Source: Gaeumannomyces sp. JS-464
Lineage: Eukaryota > Ascomycota > Sordariomycetes > Magnaporthales > Magnaporthaceae
Length of the DNA: 64,000 nt
Assembly (NCBI GenBank): GCA_002197995.1
Contig: NGZR01000003.1
Span: 3,162,001 to 3,226,000 of the forward strand
Direction of reading: 5' to 3'
Shown: one piece after another, positions 1-11,291 of the stretch
Position numbering within the stretch: the first letter of the stretch is position 1
How the letters are laid out: each line of letters begins with the position of its first letter
Notes under the pieces: generated by a model
Databases searched by the model: none
What the model saw: only the letters and a program-made list of their open reading frames with translations
What the model was told of the DNA's origin: nothing
Position numbers and translations under genes: made by a program

Positions 1-2104
1 TTTAAACCGACGACCAAACTACCAGGTCGTAATACCTAAAAAAACACGAGTAATTTTAGCAAAAGGATTAAACGGATTTTTAATCCCGGCATAAAAAATG
101 CTCGTTAAAACGGTTTAAAAAGGAAAAGTTTAAACCTTAAAAAAATTTAACAAATTTATAACCAGCTAGCACATAGCTATTAAAACGTAACTAAAACGTA
201 AAAACGGTTACGATAATACCACGAGTTTATAAAAACTTAAGCCGAAATATAAAACGCAATAAAAAATTGCGAATACTATGTTAAAAATAAAGCTAATAGG
301 TATAAACCTTACGGGTTTTTACAACTTTTGCTAACGTTTAGCAAAGCATAGCAAAAAGTTATTATAAATTTCGTTATTAAACTTTTTTAATTAAAAAAAC
401 CGTTAACTAACGTTAAATACGATAATATATTAATTATAATAAATAAGCTTACCAAATACGCTTTATTTTTACCATATAAAAAAAGCAGCGACGTTACGAA
501 ACTAGCGTACGTTTTCGTTAAACATGTAATAGCGGAATACGGCACGCCGAACCGCTTAATTACGGATAAAAACAAGCTATTTATAAGCATGTTTTAAAAA
601 AAGCTTATAAATAGGCTAAAAATAAAGCATTTTATATTAATAACTTACCACTTTTAAACGAACGGACAAACTAAGCGAACGAATTAAATTATAAAGTAAT
701 ATTTATATTATTACGTTAATTACAAATAAAACAACTGGGTATAACTATTTCTTATAGTTTAATTCGCTTATAAAAGTTTAATTTACGAAAGCATAAAAAC
801 TATACCGTTTTATACGAACTACGGGTTTACGTTTACGGCGTATAAGGAATTTAAAATAGGAAAATATGCTTTAATAGCGGAAATACAAATAACGAAATTT
901 ATAAAACTGTATAAACACTTTTAAGCAAAGCTCGAAAAGTTACGGCACCGCATAGCTATTTAAGCAAATAAAAAAAGGATTAAAAAACCGACTTTTAAAA
1001 AGGGAAATAGCGTTTATCTTTTTCGACGAAATATTAAAACGAAACGATTAAGCGATAAGCTAAACCACAAAAAATTAAAACCTTTTAAAATATTAAAAAG
1101 AGTTTTAAACGTAAATTACAAATTCCGATTACCGCTAATTATAAAATCCTACCCGGTTTTTCATATTTCCTTATTCGAATTAGCGTTACTAAGCTTTAAA
1201 AGCGACGAGTTAATGGAAATTAACGCAAAATAAAAATACAAAATCGAAAAAATCCTAAATTATAAGCTAAAACATAGGCTTAAAAAGTACCTAATTAAAT
1301 GGAAAAAGTACGGCTACGAAAAAAACACGTGGGAAAAAACGATAAGCTTTAAACATTGTTAAAAACTTTTTGCGAAATATTAACAGCGGTTACGGTAAAA
1401 AAAGTTAGTTTAAAAAACTTAAAAAGGGATGTTTAAAAACACTTACAAATAATTTACCGGAGTTAAGCAAATTTAAAGGTTAAAGTTAAAAACGACCCTA
1501 AAACCGGCTCAATCCAAAAATAGTAAAGGAAATCCGAAAGCAAGCGAACCCGAAAAAACGGCAAAAGCGTCCCCGGCTTTTCGTTCCGCTTCGGCCTTTT
1601 CGCGTTTTACCCGTTCCAACTTTTTCATACTATTAATACCGCGCCGAACCGCACGCATTATTTTTTCTAACCATATTCGTTTTTATTTTCGAAAACGAAA
1701 AACCGTTTCTTTCGCCTTTTTAAGCTTAGTTTTTAGCTGGGTATATTAAGCTATAATATTGCGAAATTCCGCTAGTAAAAAGCTTAAAACGTCGCACTTC
1801 GACCGGTTAACTTTAAAGCATTCCACATAGCGGAAAAAGTTTTAAAAAAAGCGGCGCACGATAAGTAGCCCAAAAACTCACAGTAAAAACAAAAAGGCAT
1901 TTTAAAAAGTTAAAAAAAACAATAACTAAAAGGTTTTTACAGTAAAGGGTTTTTTCGCAAAACGCTATTTTCGCACTTAATTAAACATTTAATTAGCCAA
2001 AAAAGGGAAAGGAAACGGTAAAAAAGGAAAGTATTTATTAAGCTAACGAAAAGCGGGGCGATAAAAAATAGCCAAAAAAATTCGGCCTAAAAAAGAAAAC
2101 CTAA
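1..2104 (+). mobile_element. G1a: Ty3/gypsy chromovirus, 3' part of pol (partial, RIP-degraded)
   Basis: The element enters from the left window edge. On the + strand, ignoring stops, one reads an integrase core near 370-700: YDNILIIINKLTKYALFLPY, then ITDKNKLF, then TNGQTKRTN. The first catalytic Asp now reads Asn, the second Asp is kept, and the catalytic Glu reads Lys; these are G-to-A type changes. A GPF-type C-terminal motif follows near 1060-1110. A chromodomain lies at about 1236-1385 with YLIKWKKYGYEKNTWEKTI. No open frame survives. About 700 bp of AT-rich 3' untranslated sequence separates pol from the LTR at 2105. The same sequence recurs as G1b. The + strand assignment and family are secure. 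Confidence 0.9.
1236..1385 (+). pseudogene. Chromodomain remnant at the end of G1a pol
   Basis: The translation gives KIEKILNYKL, then KKYLIKWKKYGYEKNTWEKT, then a stop where the family has Q or E. The aromatic and W-K-x-Y / NTWE pattern is the chromodomain signature of chromoviral integrases, which is thought to direct insertion to heterochromatin. This copy is uninterrupted. It therefore serves as the empty-site reference showing where G2 entered the sister copy at 9249/20256. Confidence 0.88.
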
Positions 2105-2780
2105 TATTACGACCAGCATGCAAGCCTTTTAATAGCCGGGAAAAAAGGGAAAAGCAGCATGCTTTTTCCCGCATTGCAAGTAATAAAAGTTACGTAATAC
2201 GCAAGTGGAACAGCTGGATTTGTGGATTTGTAACAAAGTAACAAATCCAAAGCAAATTTAAAAACCACGGCGGTCGGGCTAATATATGTATAAAAAGGAA
2301 GGTTTTTTTTCCTTTTTTCTTTAAATAGCTTTAACTAAGGTTTTAGCATTAGTTAACTTAAATTAGCTTTTAAACATCTTTTAAAGCAAGCAATTAGATT
2401 ATCCTTTTAAGTTACGTGTTTCCCCGAGTATTAAAGCAACGAAACTGTCCTTTTTACCCCCGAAATGCTTTACTTTAAAAGCAAACCTTTAATTGTAACA
2501 CTTTTATGTTTTGCTACGGTTTGTTATAATTGCATTATCCTTTTTTTAATAAAGTATTAAACAGGATTAGTTAAAATGTTACAATTAGTGGTTTGCTTTT
2601 AAAGTAAAGCATTTCGGGGGTGGAAAAAACAATTTTATTGCTTTAATATTTGGGGAAACACGTAACTTAAAAGGACAATTTAATTGCTTGCTTTAAAAAT
2701 TTTTTAAAGCTAACTTAAGTTAATTAATGCCAAAGCCTTAGTTAAAACTACCTAAGTTAATAGGAAATCCTTTTTTTTAT
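2105..2780 (+). repeat. G1a 3' LTR (right part missing)
   Basis: The LTR starts TATTACGACCAGCATGC, a RIP-altered TGTTACGACC, just after the purine-rich AAAAAAGAAAA tract. It matches the G1b LTR starting at 21047 over its first part and through a long internal palindrome. Similarity fades near 2780, where the sequence passes into the opposite-facing element G3. It has one 48-bp unit (about 2218-2265) where G1b has three. The right boundary is approximate. Confidence 0.75.
2321..2756. repeat. Long imperfect inverted repeat inside the G1a LTR
   Basis: The left arm runs about 2321-2501, from TTAAATAGCTTTAACTAAGG to CCTTTAATTGTAACA. The right arm runs about 2578-2756 and is its reverse complement. 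The spacer is about 75 bp. Arm mismatches are mainly C/T or G/A. The same structure is at 21359-21825. It could be a foldback/MITE-like insertion fixed in the family or a native part of the LTR. Confidence 0.85.
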
Positions 2781-2805
2781 AATAGTTTCGCCTTTTTTAT
2801 AACCT

Positions 2806-2935
2806 TTTTAAATATGTTAACTAGTTATATTTACAACTAATATATCCCCGTTAAATGTGTTAGCTATGTTTATAACTAACATATCCCTATTAAATATGTT
2901 GGTTATGTTTATAGCTAATATATCCTGTGTTAATT
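2806..2935. repeat. Three tandem units of about 40 bp
   Basis: Three consecutive imperfect units have the pattern AAATATGTTRGYTATGTTTA then TARCTAAYATATCCC. Each is partly palindromic (GTTAGCTA..TAACTAAC). They lie in what is probably the LTR of G3. Confidence 0.8.
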
Positions 2936-3318
2936 ACGTGGTGGGTTGTTACGTTACTGGGCGCTAACATGGGTAATGGGTCGTTTTAGCCCCTTTTTTC
3001 GCTTTAAACCGCCCCGCACTCCTTCCCGAAAACGCGGTCGTAATAAAAAGGAAGCATTGCGTATTTAAGCGAAGCTCGTTTAGCTTTGCAAATAAAAACG
3101 AATATAGTACGAGAAAATAATACGCGCGGTGCGTCGTGGTATTAATAATATCGAAGAATTGGAACGGGTGGAGCGGGAAAAGGCTAAAAAAGCGGCCGCG
3201 TAAACCTTTGTCGAATTTTCCAACCTGCCAGCTCCTAAATTCCTTTCGTTATTTCCAAATTAAGCCGATTTCGAAATCACTTATAATTTTAACTTTTTAG
3301 CTTTACTTTCATTTGGTA

Positions 3319-5174
3319 ACGTGGTTTACAAATAAGTGGGCCATATAAGCGAATGGGTTACGACACGCGACCGCGCGACACTTTTTCTTTCGCGACCAAT
3401 TCTTCCACTAATAATAATGTCGACGGGAAACGACGAAAGCCGGGTAATACTTGCCTTTTAGGCCTTGCAATTTAACTTAAAACTAAGCATACGAAAGGCT
3501 GCAAAAATTTACTTGGTCGCGAAAACGACATTAACGCGTCGAAAACACGGCCAACCTGCTCGACGCGACACTATGCCCAAATTACGGAAATTAACGGAAT
3601 TTAAAAAGGAGGCGCTTATTAAATACATACTTAAGCTAGATTCGCGAGCGTTTCCCCCCCGGCTTTTTGGTATTAAAAATATGTTAACCGACTGCTTGCG
3701 AACGCGACGCGGGCGCCGTCGGTAAAAACTAGGTCGCGAACTTCGTTAAGCGGCCGCGCAAAGCTCGGTACGCGCTAAATTCGAAAGTACGATTATTAAA
3801 AGGCCAAATGCGAAAATCCCAAGCTCGTTTTTACGTAGTTTAACTTTATACGGAATACTATAGCCAAATATGGCATCCAAAATAACGACATTTATAACTT
3901 TAACGAAACCGGCTTCCTTATAGGCATAATCGCCGCCGTTATAGTTATTATAACATCGGAAAGCCGTAATAAAGCAAAGCTGGTTTAACTTGGCAACCGG
4001 AAATGGGCTACAGTTATTCAAAGGGTTAACTATTGCGGCTAAGCGATCCCCCCTTTTATTATCGTTAAAAGGCAGTACCATTTAGCCAATTGGTATTTGG
4101 AAACCGACTTTTTACGCGATTGGGTTTTAACGAGTTTTAACGGGTGGATTACGAACGAGCTCGGCCTAAAATGGATTTAGCATTTCGATTAACACATAGC
4201 ATCGCGCATAAAAAGCCCCTATCGTTTGTTAGTGCTAGACGGACACGAAAGCCACCACCGACGGATTTCGAGCTTTACTGCTAAAAACATAATATTATTA
4301 CGCTTTGCATGCCTCCGCATTCGTTTTACTTTTTTTAACCGTTTAACGTTAAGTGTTTTAACCCGCTAAAAAAGGCGTACGGTTAACAAATCGAAAATTT
4401 AATAAGGTTATACGTTAACCACGTAATTAAAGTCGAATTCCTTTCGGCGTTTAAAGCGGCATTTTTTAACTTTATAACCGAAAAAAACATTCGAGGGGGT
4501 TTCCGAAAAGCTAGCTTTGCTCCTTTTAATCCGGATTCGGTTTTGGAAAAGCTGGATGTAAGGTTACAAATTCCAACTCCCCCGAAAAAGCCCTAAACGA
4601 CGCCGAACTTTGGACTTTTAAAACGCCCTAAACAGCTAAAAACGCAACTTCGCAGTCCGAACATATTAAAACTCGGATTTCCAATTACCGGAGCAGCTTT
4701 CCGTTATTTATGCTATCGGTTGTAAACTAATTAACGAAAAGGGCTAAAGCAATTATGCATTAGGTTAACCTTTTAAAAGAAAAGTGCTCCAAGCTACAAA
4801 AGGCGAACGAGGCACTAAGCAAACGCTAAAAGGCCAAAAAAAACACGTGTTCGATAAGGAGGGTTACATATTGTTAAAAAAAAATACGAAATGTTTTAAA
4901 CTAACAAAAGCTAAATGGGCAGTTACAGTAAAAAATGCGCGATTATGGGGGTTAAAAAAAAGGGCGACGACAACTTGTCGGCGATGTGGCATTTGCGGCA
5001 AGACTGGACATAATGCGCGCATTTGTTAAGAAAAAGTAAAAACGTTCGATATATACAATTCCGAGTAGTTTGAATGGATTTTTGGCGTTGTTAGGTTGGC
5101 ATGCGCGTCGATTAACCGGAAGTCGGGGTGTTATAACCCATTCGCTATATGGCCCACTTACTTGTAAACCACGT
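3319..5174 (+). mobile_element. A: Fot1/pogo-type DNA transposon
   Basis: The terminal inverted repeat is about 45 bp. The left end starts ACGTGGTTTACAAATAAGTG. The right end is the reverse complement of ACGTGGTTTACAAGTAAGTG followed by GGCCATATAGCGAATGGGTT. The TA target duplication is at 3317-3318 and 5175-5176. Length is 1856 bp. It sits within G3. Three further copies (B, C, D) share the ACGTGG terminus, TA target, size and transposase. It is the least altered in the transposase start and zinc knuckle. Confidence 0.93.
3465..5029 (+). pseudogene. Transposon A transposase relic (HTH + DDE_1 + CCHC knuckle)
   Basis: An open stretch at 3465-3725 gives a psq-type helix-turn-helix (LSIRKAAKIYLVAKTTLTRR) and the start of the CENP-B-like domain (KLTEFKKEALIKYILKLDSR). 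Downstream the frame is broken by many stops. The DDE domain is still traceable: IYNFNETGF near 3890 (first Asp now Asn), LVLDGHESHH near 4235 (second Asp kept), and PFNVKCFNPLKKAYG near 4345 (third Asp now Asn). At 4784-5029 the C-terminus reopens and ends with CRRCGICGKTGHNARIC, a complete C-x2-C-x4-H-x4-C zinc knuckle. It cannot encode an active transposase. Confidence 0.9.
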
Positions 5175-5176
5175 TA

Positions 5177-5619
5177 AGCTATTTTAATGTAAGCGTTTTT
5201 AATCGGAGTTCGAGTTTTAGCATTAATGTTAACTCCTTTTTTAAAACCTTTTATTAGTACTTTTTAAAAGCTTTTAACGCATTTTTTAAATTGGTTTTTT
5301 TTTAAATACTTTTTTTAATTCCGTATTTTGCTTATTTAATTAAGTAGTGTTTAGTTTTGTTAACGTTTTTTATTTAAAATTTCTTCGATTTTGTACTTTT
5401 GTTTTAAATCGACTTTTATTAACTCGTCGCTTTCCGTATTAAGTGGTGCGAGTTTAAGCAAGTCGATATAAAAAACCGGGTAGTTTTGTATAATTGGCGG
5501 TAATTAAAGTTTATAATTAACGTCGAATTTTTTTTAAAATTTTAAAACGGTTTTAATTTTTGTAATTTAGCTTATCGTTTAATCGATTCGTTTTTAATAT
5601 TACGTTAAAAAATAAACGT
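5177..5619 (-). pseudogene. G3 pol C-terminal fragment
   Basis: Minus-strand translation gives, with stops, KRID..ISKLNYK, RFKILKKI, ELITANYTKLPGFLYRLA and then KYKIEEILN. This is the order of GPF motif, PVFHVSLLE motif and chromodomain start in chromoviral integrases. No open frame remains, and the chromodomain itself is not convincing past its start. Confidence 0.6.
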
Positions 5620-5621
5620 TA

Positions 5622-7454
5622 ACGTGGTTTAAAAGTAAGTAAATTAAACAAATAAGTAAATTACTAATACCCGACTTTCGGTTAATCGACGCGTATGCTA
5701 ACCTAATAACGCTAGGAATTTATTTAAACTATTCGGAATTATATATATCGAGCGTTTTTTACTTTTTCCTGGCAAATGCGCGCATTATATCCGGTTTTGC
5801 CGCAAATGCCATATCGCCGACGAGTCGTCGTCGCCCTCCTTTTTTAACTTTTATAATCGCGCATTTTTGCTATAACTACCTATTTAGCTTTTTTTAGTTT
5901 AAAGCATTTCGTACTTTTTTCGATAATATGTAACCCTTTTTATTAAACACGCTTTTTTTTGGCCTTTCGGCGTTTGCTTAGCGCTTCGTTCGCCTTCGTA
6001 GTTTAAAGCAGTTTTTTTTAAAAGGTTAACCCGATGCATAATTGCTTTAGCCCTTTTCGTTAATTGGTTTATAACCAATGGCATAAATAACGAAAAGTTA
6101 CTCCGGTAATTGGAAATCCGAGTTCTAATGTATTCGGATTGCGAAATTGCGTTTTTTAACTGTTTAAAGCGTTTTAAAAGTCCAAGGTTTAGCGTTGTTT
6201 AAAAGCTTTTTTAAGGGAGTTAAAGTTCGTAACCTTATATCCAGCTTTTCCAAAGCGAATCCGGATTAAAAAAAGCAAAGCTAGCCTTTCGAAAACCCTA
6301 TCAAATGTTTCTTTTAATTATAAAGTTAAAAAATGCTGCTTTAAACGCCGAAAAAAAACTCGACTTTAGTTACGTGGTTAACGTGTAACTTTATTAAGTT
6401 TTCGATTTATCAACCGTACGCCTTTTTTAACGGGCTAAAACATTTAACGTTAAGCGGTTAAAAAAAGTAAAACGAATGCGAAAATATGCAAAGCGTAATA
6501 ATGTTATATTTTTAGCAATGAAGTTTAAAATCCGTCGAATGGTGGCCTTTATACCCGTTTAGCATTAATAAACGATAAGGGCCTTTTATACGCATGCATG
6601 TATTTATCGAAATGCTAAATCCATTTTAAACCGAGCTCGTTCGTAATTTACCTGTTAGCATTTGTTAAAATAACTTAATCGCGTTAAAAAGTCGGTTTAC
6701 TAAATAGTATTACCTTTTAATAATAATAAAAAAAGGGATCGCTTAACCGTAACAATTAACCTTTTAAATAATTATAACTTATTTTTAGTTATTAAGTTAA
6801 ACTAGTTTTGCTTTATTACGGCCTTTCGATATTGTAATAATTATAACGGCGGCGATTATACTTATAAGGAAGCCGGTTTCGTCGAAATTATAAATGTCGT
6901 TATTTAAAATGCTATATTTGGCATTATATTCCGTATAAGGTTAAATTACGCAAAAACGAGCTTAGGATTTTCGCATTTTGGCTTTTTAATAGTTATACTT
7001 CAAATTTAACACGTGCCGAGCTTTGCGCGGCGTTAAACGAATTTGTCGATTTAACATTTGTAACGGTGCTCGCGTTACGTTTCGGCGAGCAATCGGTTAG
7101 CTATAACTTTAACTTAAAAAGCCGGAAAGGAAATGCGCGAAAATCCAATTCGAATATGTATTTAATAAGCGCTTTTTTTTCGGATTCCGTTAATTTTCGT
7201 ATTTAAACATATAATCGCGTTAAAAAGGTTGGCCAGCGCGTTAGCAACGTAGCGTAGCTTTAAAAACGTCGTAAATTTTAACGGCCGAATGCATATTTAA
7301 TTGCGCGTTAAATTGCATTAAAAACAATTTTAACTTTGTTAAATGTAAATGCCATTTGTGGTTGTTAAGCAATTAAAGTTGGAAATGGGAAATGCGAATC
7401 GCGATAAAAAAACGCGTTATTCGCTAATATACGTTACTTATTAATAAATCACGT
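5622..7454 (-). mobile_element. B: Fot1/pogo-type DNA transposon, minus strand
   Basis: The ends are ACGTGGTTTAAAAGTAAGTA on the left and, as reverse complement, ACGTGATTTATTAATAAGTA on the right. TA is present on both sides (5620-5621, 7455-7456). Length is 1833 bp. On the minus strand the transposase relic shows DIYNFDETGF near 6875 with the first catalytic Asp intact. The second motif reads LMLNGY near 6555 (Asp to Asn). The C-terminal helix LTKRAKAIMHRVNLL is at 5899-6084. The knuckle near 5780-5815 is degraded. The two outer flanks do not belong to one continuous element: G3 minus on the left, G1b plus on the right. Confidence 0.9.
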
Positions 7455-7456
7455 TA

Positions 7457-9249
7457 TACTATTTACGAACTTTATTAAAAATAAGCACTTGTTTTATTAG
7501 GAAAGGTAAAAAAAAAGGCTTTTAAGCAATTACGAAACGCCGTAATAAGCGAACCAATATTAGCATTTCCAAACTAAAAAAAACCTTTTAAAATTAAAAC
7601 CAACGCGTTAAATTACGCGATCGGCGGCTAACTCGAACAACGAAACGATTAAAAACGGTTGTAACTTTGTACGTTTTTTTCGCAAAAGTTAAATGGATTT
7701 AAATTAAACTACCAAATCCACGATAAAAAGCTTTTAATAATCGTCCGAGCATTTAAAAAATAGCGATTATACTTTTATAAACCTAAGCATTAGGTTATAA
7801 TGTATATAAATTATAAAAACCTAACGCATTTTACTATTTACCTAAATAAGCGATAAGTACGTTAAAACGAGTTTTTGCAAAAATAACATTCGAATCGAAT
7901 ATTAAAAAGGGTTAAAAAACGGCCAAACGAACGCTTTAAGCTAACAACTGAACTATTAAGTCGTAATACCCGAAAAAACACAAGTAATCCTAACGGAAAA
8001 CCAAACGGATTTTTAATCCCGACATAAAAATGCTCGTTAAAACGGTTCGATAAGGAAAAGTTTAAACCTTAAAAAAAATCCGACAAATTTATAGCTAGTT
8101 AGCATATAACTATTAAAGCGTAACTAAAACGTGAAAACGGTTATAATAACATTACGAATTTACAAAAACTAAAGCCGAAATATAAAACGCAATAAAAAAT
8201 TGCGAAAATTGTGCTAAAAACAAAGTTAACAAGTATAAACCTTACGGGCTTTTGCAGCTTTTACCGGCGTTTAGCGAAGGCATAGTAAAAAGTTACTATA
8301 AACTTCGTTATTAAACTTCCCTAATTTAAAAAACCGTTAATTAAAGTTAAATACGATAATATATTAATAATAATGGATAAGCTTACCAAATACGCTTTGT
8401 TTTTACTATATAAAAAAAGTAGGCTATAAAACTAACGTACGTTTTCGTTAAACATGCAATAGCGGAATACGGCACGCCGAACCGTTTAATTATAAATAAA
8501 AATAAGGTATTTGTAAGCAAGTTTTAAAAAAGGCTTACGAATAAGCTAAAAGCAAAGCATTTTTTATTAATAGCTTACCATTTTTAAAAAAACAAATAAA
8601 TTAAACGGACGAATTAAACCATAAAACAATATTTACGTTATTACGTTAATTACAAATAAAACAATTAAGTATAATTATTTCCTATAATTAAGTTCGCTTA
8701 TAATAGCTTAATTTACGAAAGCATAAAAATTATACCGTTTTATGCGAATTACGGGTTTACGCTTACGGCGTATAAAGAACCTAAAGTAAAAAAACATGCT
8801 TTAATAGCGGAAATACAAATAACGGAGCTTATTAAACTGCATAAACACTTTTAAGCAAAGCTCGAAAAGTTACGGCATTGTATAGCTACTTAAACAAATA
8901 AAATAAAAATCGAAAAACCGATTTTTAAAAAAGGAAATAGCGTTTATCTTTTTCGACGAAATATTAAAATAAAACGACCAAATAATAAGCTAAACTACAA
9001 AAAACTAAAACCTTTTAAAATATTAAAAAAAGTTTTAAACGTAAATTACAAATTTTAACTACTGCTAACTATAAAATCCCACCCGGTTTTTTATATTTCC
9101 CTATTTAAACTAGCGCTACTAAGCTTTAAAAGCGACAAGTTAATAAAAGTTAACGCAAAATAAAAGTACGAAATCGAAAAAATCTTAAACTATAAGTTAA
9201 AACATAAGCCTAAAAAGTACTTAATTAAATGGAAAAAGTACGGCTATAA
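7457..9249 (+). pseudogene. G1b pol: RNase H, integrase, chromodomain start
   Basis: The + strand reads, with stops, AFKQLRNAVISEPILAF, KPFKIKT, YAIGG, FSQKLNGFKLNYQIHDKKLL and KNLTHFTIYLNKR: the RNase H domain of gypsy elements. The integrase follows at about 8220-8640 (KPYGLLQL-like, TKYALFL) and the GPF region near 8990-9060. The chromodomain start, KKYLIKWKKYGY, stops at 9249 where the LTR of G2 begins. Stops are mostly TAA/TAG at expected Gln or Trp positions. Confidence 0.88.
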
Positions 9250-9333
9250 TGTAATAAACCTAACTATTAAATAGTCGCTAATAAAGGTTAAAATAATGTT
9301 ATTTTAAAAAATAAAAAAAATAAAAAAAGGCTA

Positions 9334-11195
9334 ACGTGGTTTAACAGCGAATGGATTACCGCAACGAGTGGATTATTAACACGCGTTTACGCGTTAATTA
9401 AACTTTACCCGCAAATATTTCCACAGCAAATAATAGCAAATATAAGCGACGAAAGCAAGGTTATTTTGGCCTTTTATGCTATTAATTCGAATTTAAAGTT
9501 AAACGTCCGAAATGCCGCTAAAATTTACGCGGTTAACTATTTAACCTTTGCCCGGCGCAAAAGCGGCTAACCTGCTTAACGCGACACTATACCGAAATTA
9601 CGGAAATTAACAAAATCTAAAAAAAAGGCGCTTGTTAAATACATACTTAAGCTGGATTTTCGCGCGTTTTTTCCCCGGCTTTTTAATGTTAAAGCTATAA
9701 CTAACTAACTGCTCGCCGAACGCGACGCGGGCACCGTCGGCAAATCCTAAGTCGAAAAGTTCGTTAAACGCCGCCCGGAATTTGGTACGCGCTAAATTCG
9801 AAAGTACGACTATTAAAAAGCCAAATGCGAAAATCCTAAGCTCGTTTTTGCGTAATTCGACTTTATACGAAACATTATAGCCAAATATGGCATTTTGGAT
9901 AATAACATTTATAATTTCGACAAAACCGGCTTCCTTATAAGCATAATCGCCGCCGTTATAATTATTACAACGTTGGAAGGCCGTAGTAAAGCAAAGTTAG
10001 TTTAGCCTAGCAACCGGGAATGGGCTACAATTATCCAAAAGGTTAACTATTGCGGTTAAGCGGTTCTTTTTTTTATTATCGTTAAAAAGCAGTACTATTT
10101 GGCCAATTGGTATTTAAAACCCGACTTTTTACGCAATTAAGTTATTATAACGAGCGTTAATAAGTGAATTACGAACGAGCTCGGCCTAAAATAAATCCGG
10201 CATTTTAATAAACACATTGCGGCTCGTTTTACGAGGTTTTATCGTTTATTAATGCTAAACGGCTACGAAAGCTACCATTCGACGGATTTCGAGCTTTATT
10301 ACTAAAAACATAACATTATTACGCTTTGCATGCCTTTGCATTCGTTTTACTTTTTTTAACCGCTTAACGTTAAATGCTTTAACCCGTTAAAAAAAAGCGT
10401 ACGGTTAACAAATCGAAAACCTAATAAAGTTGCACGTTAACCACGTAATTAAAATCGAATTCCTTTCGGCGTTTAAAGCGGCATTTTTGGATTTTATAAC
10501 CGAGAAAAACATTTAAAAAGGTTTCCGAAAAGCTAGCTTTACTTCTTTTAATCCGGATTCGGTTTTGGAAAAGCTAAATGTAAAGTTACGAACTTTAACT
10601 CCCTCGAAAAAGCTTTTAAACAACGCCGAACTTTGCACTTCCAAAACGCTTTAAACAGCTAAAAACGCAATTTCGCAATCCGAATATATTAAAACTCGGA
10701 TTTCCAATTACCAAAGCAGCTTTCCGATACTTATGCTAACGGTTGTAAACTAATTAACAAAAAAGGCCAAAGCAATTATACATCGGGTTAACCTTTTGGA
10801 AGAAAAGTGCTTTAAATTACGAAAAGCGAACGAGGCATTAAGCAAACGCCGGAAGGCTAAAAAAACACGTGTTTAATTAAAAAGGTTATTTACTATAAAC
10901 GAAGTACGAAATGTTTTAAACCAATAGGAGCTGGATAAATAGCTGCAGTAAAAAATGCGCGATTATAAAGGTTAAAAAAAAAGGCGACGACGATTTGTCG
11001 GCGATATAGCACTTGCGGCAAAACCGAACATAATGCGCGCATTTGTTAAAAAGAAATAAAAATGTCCGATATATACAATTCCAAGTAATTTAAATGGATT
11101 TTTGGCGTTATTAGGTTAGCATGCGCGTTAATTAACCAAAAGTCGGGTGTAAATGATCCACTCGCTACGGTAATCCACTCGCTGCTAAACCACGT
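9334..11195 (+). mobile_element. C: Fot1/pogo-type DNA transposon inside the G2 LTR
   Basis: The inverted repeat begins ACGTGGTTTAACAGCGAATG on the left and ACGTGGTTTAGCAGCGAGTG on the right (reverse complement), with GGATTACCG following on both sides. TA duplications are at 9332-9333 and 11196-11197. Length is 1862 bp. The subterminal motif GCGARTGGATTACCG is repeated about 18 bp further in. This is the innermost layer of a three-level nest (C in G2 in G1b). Confidence 0.93.
9430..11047 (+). pseudogene. Transposon C transposase relic
   Basis: The start reads ISDESKVILAFYAINS, NAAKIYAVNY, LRKLTKSKKKALVKYILKLD. The DDE_1 domain shows NIYNFDKTGF near 9905 (first Asp kept), LLMLNGYESYHSTDFELYY near 10250-10300 (second Asp to Asn), and PLNVKCFNPLKK near 10365 (third Asp to Asn). 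The C-terminal knuckle has lost its first cysteines (YSTCGKTEHNARIC) and ends at 11047. Many TAA/TAG stops. Inactive. Confidence 0.88.
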
Positions 11196-11291
11196 TATAA
11201 GAAAAGTTATATGGTTTTTATATATATACAAGTTAGCTTAAAAATAACTTTTAAACTATTACTTCCATGCTTAAAGCACGAAATTATAACA

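Larger units (their letters stand above)
2781..5621 (-). mobile_element. G3: gypsy element related to G1, minus strand, interrupted by transposon A
   Basis: A minus-strand LTR start, TATTACGACCGCG (plus strand ..CGCGGTCGTAATA, ending about 3052), resembles the G1 LTR terminus. The stretch 3095-3200 is the reverse complement of G1a 1580-1680, which is pre-LTR sequence. Right of transposon A, the minus strand at 5177-5619 reads as the pol C-terminus: KLNYKNYK, then ILKKI, then LPGFLYRLA, a GPF/PVFHVSLLE-like region. The element stops at transposon B (5622), and the G1b + strand begins on B's other side. It is heavily degraded. Its LTR differs from G1, so it may be a sister family. Confidence 0.65.
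9250..11291 (-). repeat. G2 left LTR (its 3' LTR), split by transposon C
   Basis: The pieces 9250-9333 and 11198-11291 join to a 178-bp LTR matching 20076-20255. They meet at ..GGCTA / TAAGAAAAGTTATATGG; the right LTR reads GGCTATAGGAAAGGTTATAT. Both LTRs carry a hairpin, GTGCTTAAAGCAC, close to the outer end. Confidence 0.9.
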
